This document shows, piece by piece, positions 1-6,454 of a DNA stretch of 8,792 bases. Position 1 is the first letter of the stretch. Each line of letters begins with the position of its first letter. The stretch is from the NCBI GenBank assembly GCA_046160865.1, contig JBJXHG010000049.1:1-8792 (forward strand), given 5' to 3'. The stretch comes from JBJXHG01 sp046160865. GTDB taxonomy: Bacteria > Planctomycetota > UBA1135 > GCA-002686595. Under the pieces are notes generated by a model. The model was not told the DNA's origin, did no database searches, and saw only the letters and a program-made list of their open reading frames with translations. Both the position numbers and the translations under genes were made by a program.

Positions 1-611
1 TCGAGATCGTCGTCGCTGGCAAGGCGCGAGGGTGCAGGCAACCTGTCAGGTTTCCGAACCCGAGCAACGCCGCCAGCGCGGAGGAGATCGAGCTTGGTGA
101 GAGCGAACTTCTGACTCAGGACACTAGTGCGTGACGCGAGCAGCGTGCAGGGCTGACTCGCAACGCGCGCGCACGTGGATCGCGCCGGCTCGGCAACGCG
201 CGGGTCGTCAGCCTGTTGCGCGTGTTGAAGGAGGCGGCGGTAGTTGAAGGGTTGACCGCGCTCGGAGCGTTGCTCGTCGACCAGCGGAGACTCAGCCAAC
301 CGCTCCCGATCGCGCCAGCCGTGGCGGATGTCGTGCGCGTGCGCGATGTGGTTACAGAGCGTGCCGCGCGATCGCAGACGAGAATTCCGCGGTATCCGCT
401 CCACAAGCTCCAGCGATTCACTCTCGCGCACCGATGGGCAGCGGTATGACGCCTCCCGAAGAACTGAACCGTGATTCGATCGTTCGACTTGAGCAGCGTG
501 TCCAGGACCTGGAGAGGATGCTGCACCGGATCGCGGCTCTGGAAGGTGGACAACGGCGGACCGATGCCGTCGTCGCCGAGTTGAAGCAACAGACGAAGCG
601 GCGATCCTAGA
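1..611. other. Leading stretch without a confident gene
   Basis: No convincing long gene is visible. One plus-strand frame is open from the left edge to a TGA at 132-134 and then again to a TGA at 447-449, but its composition is not clearly protein-like. The opposite strand is open from 763 down to 116, but that frame reads through the palindrome and has a shadow-like composition rich in Arg, Ser and Thr. The only small ORF I would keep is 446-610. The stretch could be decayed mobile-element DNA or the tail of a gene beginning left of the window; neither can be shown from the sequence. Confidence 0.5.
446..610 (+). CDS. Possible small coiled-coil protein (54 aa), unrecognised
   Basis: This short ORF runs from ATG at 446 to TAG at 608-610. 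An in-frame ATG at 434 is an alternative start. The product is charged and helical in character: it starts MTPPEELNRDSIVRLEQRV and has Val/Leu/Met/Ile spaced in heptad-like fashion over residues 13-32, then a Lys/Arg-rich tail. No family is recognised. The N-terminus loosely resembles the leading helix of some transposase or SlyX-like proteins, which is not enough to name it. Its ATG overlaps the TGA of an upstream open frame (216-449) in an ATGA arrangement, and its stop lies 1 nt before the 612-768 palindrome. No clear Shine-Dalgarno sequence precedes it. It may be a remnant of a larger element or a chance ORF. Confidence 0.3.
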   Translation: MTPPEELNRDSIVRLEQRVQDLERMLHRIAALEGGQRRTDAVVAELKQQTKRRS

Positions 612-768
612 AGCCCGTGGTGAAAGTGCTTCGAGTTTGAAATCCACCCGTTTGCGCCGGCGCAAGGAGCGAGACCGCAGCCGAATCGTCGAGATTCGCC
701 GAGGATCGAGCGACGCAGCGCCGGCGCGAACGGGCCGATTTCGGACCGAATGACTTTCACCACGGGCT
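612..768. repeat. 157-bp imperfect palindrome (MITE-like or giant hairpin)
   Basis: The outer arms 612-627 and 753-768 are perfect 16-bp inverted repeats (AGCCCGTGGTGAAAGT and its complement). Pairing continues inward with interruptions: 630-633 with 747-750, 639-644 with 737-742, and 647-663 with 718-734 (17 pairs, one G-T). An apical stem 682-687/693-698 closes a 5-nt loop at 688-692. Perfect ends with decaying interior identity fit the terminal inverted repeats of a small non-autonomous transposable element. No target-site duplication is visible in the flanks. It lies 62 bp past the hflX stop, so transcripts entering from hflX would fold into a long stem there, although no T-tract of an intrinsic terminator is present. 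The palindrome is read directly from the sequence; its function is inferred. Confidence 0.75.
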
Positions 769-830
769 GCTCGAGCGCGTCCGCGCCTCACGCAAGCTGC
801 GCGGATCGCGTGCCGCGCGCGACCGTGGCA

Positions 831-2336
831 TCAGCCGCCACTCGGAGCTGCGCCGAGCTGCTCGCGCAGACGCTCGACGGCGTCGGGCTCGCCACGTACG
901 CGGAAGTGCGCGCCGTCGCTGCCCGCGCGCTCCTCGAGCACCTCGCAGCTCGCGAAGATCTCGCCGCGCATCCGCTGCGCCGTCCACGGCAGGAAGAGCT
1001 CGGCTTCGACTTGGCGCCCGCGGAAGAACCCGCGCATCCGCTCGCGCAGCAGCGCGACGTCGCCCGCGCGCAGCGCGCTCAGCACGATGCATTCGGGATG
1101 CTGCGCGCGTAGCTGCGCCTCGAGCGCCCGCTGCGCCGCGTCGTCGCCGACGCGGTCGATCTTGTTGAAGACGAGGATGCGCGGCACGGACCGGGCACCG
1201 ATCTCGTCGAGGACTTCCTCCGTCACGGCGAGTTGGCGCTCGAAGCCCGGGTCGCTCGCGTCGACGACGTGCGCGAGCAGCGAAGCCTCGAGCGCCTCGT
1301 CGAGCGTCGACTTGAACGATGCGACGAGCCCGTGCGGCAAGTTCTTGATGAAGCCGACCGTGTCGCTCACCAGCACACGGGGAATGCCCTCGGGCTGCAG
1401 CACGCGCACGGTCGTGTCGAGCGTTGCGAACAATTTATCGGCGACGAGCACGTCGCTGCCGGTGAGCGCGCGCATCAACGTCGACTTGCCGGCGTTCGTG
1501 TAGCCGACGAGTGCCACGTGCGCGAGCCCCTCGCGCTCCTGCCGTCGCGCGCGCTGCGTCTTGCGCTCGACGTCCATCGCGACGAGCTCTTGCTGCAGCT
1601 CGGCGATGCGGTCGCGGATCTTGCGTCGGTCGAGCTCGTCGTGCGACTCGCCCGCACCGCGGCCGCCGATGCCGCTGCGCTGCCGCCCTTGCGAGCCGGC
1701 GATCTTCGCCGCCTCGCGCAGTCGCGGCGCCATGTAGTTCAAGCGCACGATCTCCACTTGTGCGCGCGCGGCTCGTGTGCGTGCGTGGCGGTGGAAGATC
1801 TCGAGGATGACCATCGTGCGATCCATCACCTCGCAGCCGGCCTCCTTCTCGAGGTTGCGCGCTTGCGACGGCGAGATCTCGTGATCGACGAGCACGATGT
1901 CGACGCGGCGCGAGCTCTCGTCGGCCGGCGCCTCGGCCGCGCGTTTCGCTTCGAGAGCGGCACGCTTCGCGTCTTTCCCGGTGGCGGGCACGCTCTCGTC
2001 GGACTCGTCGACAACCTCTGCCTCGTCTTCGTCGCTGGCCGAGAGGTCATCCGGCGCGCGCTCGCCGCGCACGAAGCGACGCAGCTCCTGCCGCTTTCCG
2101 GCGCCGAAGTACGCACCCGGGTCGAAACTCGCGCGCTTCTGCGTGAACGTGGCGACGACATCGAAGCCCAGCGTCTGCGCGAGCTGTCGCAGCTCGCTCA
2201 CGGAAGAGTCGAATTCGACGTCGCTGACGCTTTGCAGGTGCACGGCCGCGACGACGGCGCGCTTGCGCTTCTCTTGGAGGTCTCGCATTGCGTGGCGAAG
2301 CCTATCGATCGCGCGCGCATCGTGCATGCCGAGCAC
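831..2336 (-). CDS. hflX: GTPase HflX
   Basis: HflX is a cytoplasmic GTPase that binds the 50S subunit and splits stalled or stress-inactivated ribosomes. The product (501 aa from GTG at 2336) shows the HflX N-terminal domain (about 25-90 and 144-200), the glycine-rich linker with IGGRGAGES and DRRKIRDRI (about 222-244), a coiled stretch, and a G domain. Its G1 is GYTNAGKST (278-286), the FATLDTT switch is at 303-309, G3 DTVGF at 325-329, G4 NKID at 391-394 and G5 SAL at 420-422. Between the two halves of the N-terminal domain (about 91-143) sits an acidic then Lys/Ala-rich insertion not typical of the family. Alternative starts are ATG at 2327 and ATG at 2288; no strong ribosome-binding site decides between them. 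It begins 15 nt after the tryptophan dioxygenase stop on the same strand, so the two are probably cotranscribed. Confidence 0.96.
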   Translation of the reverse strand: MLGMHDARAIDRLRHAMRDLQEKRKRAVVAAVHLQSVSDVEFDSSVSELRQLAQTLGFDVVATFTQKRASFDPGAYFGAGKRQELRRFVRGERAPDDLSASDEDEAEVVDESDESVPATGKDAKRAALEAKRAAEAPADESSRRVDIVLVDHEISPSQARNLEKEAGCEVMDRTMVILEIFHRHARTRAARAQVEIVRLNYMAPRLREAAKIAGSQGRQRSGIGGRGAGESHDELDRRKIRDRIAELQQELVAMDVERKTQRARRQEREGLAHVALVGYTNAGKSTLMRALTGSDVLVADKLFATLDTTVRVLQPEGIPRVLVSDTVGFIKNLPHGLVASFKSTLDEALEASLLAHVVDASDPGFERQLAVTEEVLDEIGARSVPRILVFNKIDRVGDDAAQRALEAQLRAQHPECIVLSALRAGDVALLRERMRGFFRGRQVEAELFLPWTAQRMRGEIFASCEVLEERAGSDGAHFRVRGEPDAVERLREQLGAAPSGG

Positions 2337-2351
2337 GGCACGCCGGGTGCG

Positions 2352-3461
2352 TCAGCCGTTCTTGAACTCGTAGAACTGCGGTCGCTCGAGCGCCGGGGCC
2401 GCCTCGCGCCGGATCTGGATCGTCCGGATCGCGCACAGGTCGCGGAAGATGCGGTACTTCAGCGCCGTTTGATCGAGGTAGTCGACGCCCGGGCTGCCGC
2501 CGGTTCCGGTGCGCTTGCCGATGATGCGCTCGACCATGCGCGCGTGACGCTGGCGGAAGATCACGAACAATTCCTCGAGCTCGACCAGCGTGTCGAGCAC
2601 CTCGCCCGGCCAAGCGAGGAGCGGCAGCTCACGATACGTCTCGATGAACAGCATCGCGGCGCGCACACGCTGGCGCGCAGCACCGCCGTCCGCGGCGCTC
2701 GGTGAGAGGAAGTCCACGAGCCACTGCTTCTCGGCGTCGAAGCGCGCCTGCAGCTTTGCGCGGTCCTCTGTCGACTGCGCGATCGAGCTCGCGCGCGCGC
2801 AGGCCGAGTCGACCTCGATCGCGTGCGCCTTCGTGAACGCGGTGACGAAGCGTTGGAGCTGCGCCGGCGCGTCGCGGTGATCGAACGGCACACCGTCGAG
2901 CGGCGTGCGCGCGAGCCAACGATCGATCGCCTCGCGCAAGCTCGGTCCGTCCGCGAGTTGCGCCGTCACGCGCCGGGAAGCGGACGACTCGCTGCCGTCG
3001 TGACCGCGCAGCGCGTCGCGATAGGTGCGGTCGACGCCGAGCGAGATGCGTTCGTCTTCCGGCAAGCCGAGCAGGATCTCGATCTGGCGCAGCTGCGCGC
3101 TCTGGAAGCCGCTCGCCGGGATCAGCTTGTCGCGGAAGCCCAGGAACTCGCGCGTGCTCATCGTCTCCATCACTTCCCAGTGCGGGATGGAGACACGCAG
3201 GATCGTGCTGACGCGCCGCAGGCTGTGCACGAGCCGTGCGAGCTCGGGCTCGGCGACGTGCTCGGCCATGACGAGATCGCGCGCCGAGCGGATCTCGCGC
3301 AGGACGAGCTTGAACCACAGCTCGAAGACCTGGTGGACGGTGATGAACATCACCTCCTCGTTCGCGAGCTTGGATTCGTCCGCCTCGAGCCCCTGCTGGA
3401 GGCCCAGGAGGTCCTCGACGCGGATGTAATCCCAGTAGTTCGCGGGGCGGTTCGAGGTCAT
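2352..3461 (-). CDS. kynA: Tryptophan 2,3-dioxygenase
   Basis: This heme enzyme opens the indole ring of L-tryptophan with O2 to give N-formylkynurenine, the first step of the kynurenine pathway. The 369-aa product carries the family blocks in order: HQVFELWFK (43-51) with the active-site His43, SGFQSAQLRQIE (117-128) with Arg125 expected to hold the substrate carboxylate, and RHARMVERIIG (305-315) with His306 as the proximal heme ligand, followed by the TGTGGSPGVDYL loop (318-329). The spacing between His43 and His306 is much longer than in compact proteobacterial enzymes of about 280-300 aa and is closer to the animal form. ATG 3461 is the natural start, giving the usual NYWDYI-like N-terminus. 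No kynureninase or formamidase gene is adjacent; hflX follows at 15 nt. It is divergent from bioB. The symbol kynA is by family convention. Confidence 0.95.
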   Translation of the reverse strand: MTSNRPANYWDYIRVEDLLGLQQGLEADESKLANEEVMFITVHQVFELWFKLVLREIRSARDLVMAEHVAEPELARLVHSLRRVSTILRVSIPHWEVMETMSTREFLGFRDKLIPASGFQSAQLRQIEILLGLPEDERISLGVDRTYRDALRGHDGSESSASRRVTAQLADGPSLREAIDRWLARTPLDGVPFDHRDAPAQLQRFVTAFTKAHAIEVDSACARASSIAQSTEDRAKLQARFDAEKQWLVDFLSPSAADGGAARQRVRAAMLFIETYRELPLLAWPGEVLDTLVELEELFVIFRQRHARMVERIIGKRTGTGGSPGVDYLDQTALKYRIFRDLCAIRTIQIRREAAPALERPQFYEFKNG

Positions 3462-3588
3462 GGGCGCGGGGGTATCGGCGAGCCGAGAGGGCGAAGAGCA
3501 TAGGAAACAGGACGGCGTCGCGCGCCTCGCGCGCGGTCATCGAAACTCCGCGCGGGCACCGCCCATGCGTGCCGTTAGAATCCGCGCG
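3462..3588. promoter_or_regulatory. Divergent intergenic region between kynA and bioB
   Basis: This 127-bp gap separates the divergently oriented tryptophan dioxygenase gene and the biotin operon, so it must hold or overlap the promoters for both unless they are read from internal sites. It contains a perfect GCGCGC-CTC-GCGCGC inverted repeat at 3520-3534, a weak sign in such GC-rich DNA, and an AT-richer box next to bioB. I see no match to the BirA, BioR or BioQ operators known from other bacteria, and no clear Shine-Dalgarno sequence before either start codon. Confidence 0.5.
3576..3581 (+). promoter_or_regulatory. Candidate -10 box for the bio operon
   Basis: TAGAAT at 3576-3581 matches the TATAAT consensus at 5 of 6 positions and stands out in GC-rich surroundings. 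Transcription would be expected to begin about 7 nt downstream, at about 3588-3589, which coincides with the ATG at 3589. That implies a leaderless or nearly leaderless bioB message and fits the absence of a Shine-Dalgarno sequence. No good -35 hexamer is seen at the usual distance, so this is an inference. Confidence 0.4.
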
Positions 3589-4560
3589 ATGCCGACGACC
3601 CTTTCTCGCCCCGCCGACGCCGCGTCGATCACTGTCGCCAGCGTTCGCGCGCTGCTCGACCGTCCCCTGCTCGACCTCGTCTTCGATGCCGCGGCGATCC
3701 ACCGCGAGCACCACGACCCGCGGCGGATGCAGTGTTCGCAGCTGCTCTCCATCAAAACCGGTGGCTGTCCCGAGGACTGCGGCTACTGCTCGCAGAGCGC
3801 GCACTCGAAGACACCGGTCGTGCGCGAGCCCTTGATGTCGGTCGACACGGTCGTGAGCGCAGCGCGCGAGGCGCGAGCGAGCGGCGCCGACCGCTTCTGC
3901 ATGGGCGCCGCATGGCGCGAGGTGAAGGACGGCGCCGAGTTCGAGCGCGTCGTGCAGATGGTGCGCGAGGTCAAGGCGCTGGGACTCGAGACGTGCGTCA
4001 CGCTCGGCATGCTCGCGCCGCACCAAGCCGAGAAGCTCAAGGGCGCGGGCCTCGACTACTACAACCACAACCTCGACACGGGCCGCAGCCACTTCGACAA
4101 GATCATCGGCACGCACACGCTCGACGACCGGCTCGCGACGCTCGACGCGGTGCGCGCGGCCGGCATACACGTGTGCTCGGGCGGCATCCTCGGCATGGGC
4201 GAGGACCGCTCCGTGCGCGCCGAGCTGCTCCATCAGCTCGCGTCGCTGTCGCCGCAGCCGGAGAGCGTGCCGATCAACACGCTCGTGCGCGTGCAAGGCA
4301 CGCCGCTCGAGCGCGAGGGCGAGCTCGATTGGTCCGAGACCGTGCGCACCGTGGCCGGCGCGCGCGTCCTGATGCCGCGCGCCGTGATTCGCTTGAGCGC
4401 GGGCCGTCGCGAGCTCGGCGAAGCGGGACAAGCGCTGTGCTTCCTCGCGGGTGCGAACTCGATCTTCTTCGGCGATCAGCTGCTGACGACGCCGAACCCG
4501 ACGCCCGAGAGCGACGCGGCGCTGCTCGCGAAGCTCGGCCTCTCCACGGTTGCGTCGTGA
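3589..4560 (+). CDS. bioB: Biotin synthase
   Basis: BioB is the radical-SAM enzyme that inserts sulfur into dethiobiotin to make biotin, the last step of the pathway. The product (323 aa) has the radical-SAM cluster motif in GGCPEDCGYCSQS (Cys60, Cys64, Cys67) binding the [4Fe-4S] cluster. It also has the four residues that hold the auxiliary [2Fe-2S] cluster: Cys104 in RFCMGAAWR, Cys136 in ETCVTLG, Cys196 in HVCSGG and Arg268 in IRLSAGR. YYNHNLDT (157-164) is also conserved. The ATG at 3589 is preferred: in-frame ATGs at 3565 and 3460 add Arg-rich residues with no family counterpart, the latter overlaps the divergent kynA start, and the TAGAAT box lies between 3565 and 3589. It is first in the operon; the next ORF starts about 1 nt after its TGA. 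All catalytic residues are intact. Confidence 0.97.
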   Translation: MPTTLSRPADAASITVASVRALLDRPLLDLVFDAAAIHREHHDPRRMQCSQLLSIKTGGCPEDCGYCSQSAHSKTPVVREPLMSVDTVVSAAREARASGADRFCMGAAWREVKDGAEFERVVQMVREVKALGLETCVTLGMLAPHQAEKLKGAGLDYYNHNLDTGRSHFDKIIGTHTLDDRLATLDAVRAAGIHVCSGGILGMGEDRSVRAELLHQLASLSPQPESVPINTLVRVQGTPLEREGELDWSETVRTVAGARVLMPRAVIRLSAGRRELGEAGQALCFLAGANSIFFGDQLLTTPNPTPESDAALLAKLGLSTVAS

Positions 4561-4561
4561 C

Positions 4562-6454
4562 GTGAGCGCTCCGCGCGAGGACGCGCAGAGCGGCGTGGGC
4601 GCAGAAGGCCGCCTCGCACGCGAGCTCGCCGCCGAACGCGCGGCACGCGCGGCAGCCGGGCTCGCACGCTCGATCGACGTCGAGCGCGACGCGCTGCGCG
4701 CGCGCGATTTCGAGAGCAACGACTACCTCTCGCTCGCGTGCGACGCGCGTGTCACCGAAGCCGCCGCACGCGCCGCACGCGACCATGGCGCCGGCGCACG
4801 CGCCTCGCGCTTGCTCGGCGGCGGCTGCGCGCTCGACGCGCACGCGGAAGCACTCGCCGCGGAGTGGCTCGGCGCGGAGGCCGCGCTGCTCTTCGTGTCG
4901 GGCTACCAAGCGAACCAGGGTCTGGTCGGCGCGTTCGTCGAGCGCGGCGACGCGGTCTTCTCCGACGAGCGCAACCACGCCTCACTCGTCGACGCGGCAC
5001 GTCTGTCGCGGGCGCACGTGCACGTGTACCGGCACCTCGCGCTGGACGAGCTCGCGGCGCAACTCGAGCGCGCGCGCGGAGCCCGACGCCGACTCGTGCT
5101 GACGGAGAGCGTGTTCTCGATGGACGGCGATCTCGCTCCGCTCGCCGAGCTGCACGCGCTGTGCGCCGAGCACGACGCGTGGCTCGCGATCGACGAAGCG
5201 CACGCGATCGGGCTCGTCGGAGCGAACGGCGCCGGCGGCTGGTGCGCCTTCGATCGCGACGGCAAGGTGGCGCGCTCGCACGATTCACGCCTGCTCGCGC
5301 GTGTCGTCACTGGCGGCAAAGCACTCGGCGCCGGCGGCGCATTCGTGGTCGGCACGCGCGAGCTGCGGGAGCTCTTGGTGAATCGCGCGCGCACGCTCGT
5401 CTTCGCGACGGGCACTCCACCGCCGGTGTCCGGCGCGTTGTGCGCATCGATTCCGATCGCGCGCGACGAGCACGCGCGCCGCGAGCACGTGCTGTCGGCC
5501 GCGCGAGAGCTCGCGCGTGCGCTCGACGCACCCGAGCCCGACGCCGCGATCGTCCCGTATGTCGTCGGCGACAACGAGAGCGCGCTCGCCGTCGCTGCGC
5601 ACGCGCGAGACGAAGGCTTCGGCGTGCGCGCCGTGCGGCCGCCGACCGTTCCCGAAGGCACCGCGCGGCTGCGGCTCGTGTGTCATGCGCACAACGTGCT
5701 CGAGGACGTGCATGCGCTCGGTGCGGTACTGAACGCCGCCTCGCGGCCGCGCAAGTCCTCCGCTTTGCGGCCCGCCGCGCCGGCTACTCGCGCGCTATTC
5801 GTCGTCGGCACGGACACCAACGTCGGAAAAACCGTCGTCAGCGCGCTGCTCGTCCGGGCGGCGCTCGCGCGCGGCTCGGCGACGTACTGGAAGCCCGTGC
5901 AAACCGGCAGCGAAAGCGACACGCGGACGGTCGAGGCGCTCGCCGGTGCCGTGCGCGGTGACGCGCCGTGCTTCGCGAAGCCGGCGTACGAGCTCGCGCT
6001 CGCCGCATCGCCGCACGCGGCAGCGGCCGACGCGGGCGTACACATCGACTTCGAGCTCATCCGAGCTCGGCTCGACGCGTTGCGTCGCCAGAGCGTGCCG
6101 GGAGCGCTCGTCGTCGAGCTCGCTGGCGGCTTGCTCGTCCCCTACGACGACGAGCACACGCAAGCCGATTGGCTTGCGGCCGAGAGCGCGTCCGTCGTGC
6201 TCGTCGCGCGCTCGGGCCTCGGCACGCTCAATCACACGCTGCTCACGCTCGAGGCGCTCGCCGCGCGCCACGTGCAACTCCGCGCGCTGTTCCTGGTCGG
6301 CGATCTGCATCCGTCGAATCGCGCCACGCTCGCGCAGCGCACGGGCCTCGCACACGTGTACGAAGTGCCGCGCTTCGAACGGCTCGATGCAGCGACCGTG
6401 GCGCAGTGGGTCGCCGACAACGATCTCTCGTCCGTGCTCGGGTGGCGCGCATGA
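4562..6454 (+). CDS. Fused BioF-BioD: 8-amino-7-oxononanoate synthase / dethiobiotin synthetase
   Basis: One uninterrupted 630-aa frame encodes two biotin enzymes. Residues 1 to about 391 are BioF, a PLP enzyme condensing pimeloyl thioester with L-alanine to KAPA. Visible are SNDYLSL (52-58), ASRLLGGG (81-88), His139 in DERNHAS, DEAH (211-214) with the PLP-pairing Asp211, and the PLP lysine Lys253 in TGGKALG. A Pro/Arg/Ala-rich linker (about 392-409) leads to BioD (410-630), the ATP-dependent enzyme converting DAPA and CO2 to dethiobiotin. BioD shows the P-loop GTDTNVGKT (416-424), KPVQTG with Lys444, and Glu519 in VVELAGG. GTG 4562 is chosen because it falls just after the bioB stop; TTG 4550 (overlapping bioB) and GTG 4595 are alternatives. 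The stop overlaps the bioA ATG. A TTG at 5765 in the linker could in principle start a separate BioD, but no ribosome-binding site precedes it. Confidence 0.94.
   Translation: MSAPREDAQSGVGAEGRLARELAAERAARAAAGLARSIDVERDALRARDFESNDYLSLACDARVTEAAARAARDHGAGARASRLLGGGCALDAHAEALAAEWLGAEAALLFVSGYQANQGLVGAFVERGDAVFSDERNHASLVDAARLSRAHVHVYRHLALDELAAQLERARGARRRLVLTESVFSMDGDLAPLAELHALCAEHDAWLAIDEAHAIGLVGANGAGGWCAFDRDGKVARSHDSRLLARVVTGGKALGAGGAFVVGTRELRELLVNRARTLVFATGTPPPVSGALCASIPIARDEHARREHVLSAARELARALDAPEPDAAIVPYVVGDNESALAVAAHARDEGFGVRAVRPPTVPEGTARLRLVCHAHNVLEDVHALGAVLNAASRPRKSSALRPAAPATRALFVVGTDTNVGKTVVSALLVRAALARGSATYWKPVQTGSESDTRTVEALAGAVRGDAPCFAKPAYELALAASPHAAAADAGVHIDFELIRARLDALRRQSVPGALVVELAGGLLVPYDDEHTQADWLAAESASVVLVARSGLGTLNHTLLTLEALAARHVQLRALFLVGDLHPSNRATLAQRTGLAHVYEVPRFERLDAATVAQWVADNDLSSVLGWRA

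Noticed and set aside
216..449. Plus-strand open frame of 77 codons starting at TTG
   Set aside because: The start is weak, there is no ribosome-binding site and no recognised family. Kept only as context for the small ORF that overlaps its stop.
116..763. Minus-strand open frame of 215 codons
   Set aside because: It starts inside the palindrome, reads through both arms, and has a low-complexity Arg/Ser/Thr composition with no recognisable motif. It is most likely open by chance.
612..768. Integron attC site or intrinsic terminator
   Set aside because: The ends do not carry attC core motifs (GTTRRRY / RYYYAAC), no integron cassette context exists, and there is no T-tract. The structure is also much longer than a normal terminator.
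3520..3534. Inverted repeat GCGCGC-CTC-GCGCGC as a biotin-repressor operator
   Set aside because: It does not resemble BirA, BioR or BioQ sites, and alternating GC repeats are expected by chance at this base composition.
2629..4719. Minus-strand open frame of 696 codons across bioB and kynA
   Set aside because: It is antisense to bioB and out of frame with kynA. Its repetitive Arg/Ala/His composition is a typical GC-rich shadow, and both underlying genes are certain.
5968..6450. N-terminal extension of bioA
   Set aside because: The frame is open but overlaps the BioD domain, is Arg-rich and lacks BioA homology. The family N-terminus fits ATG 6451.
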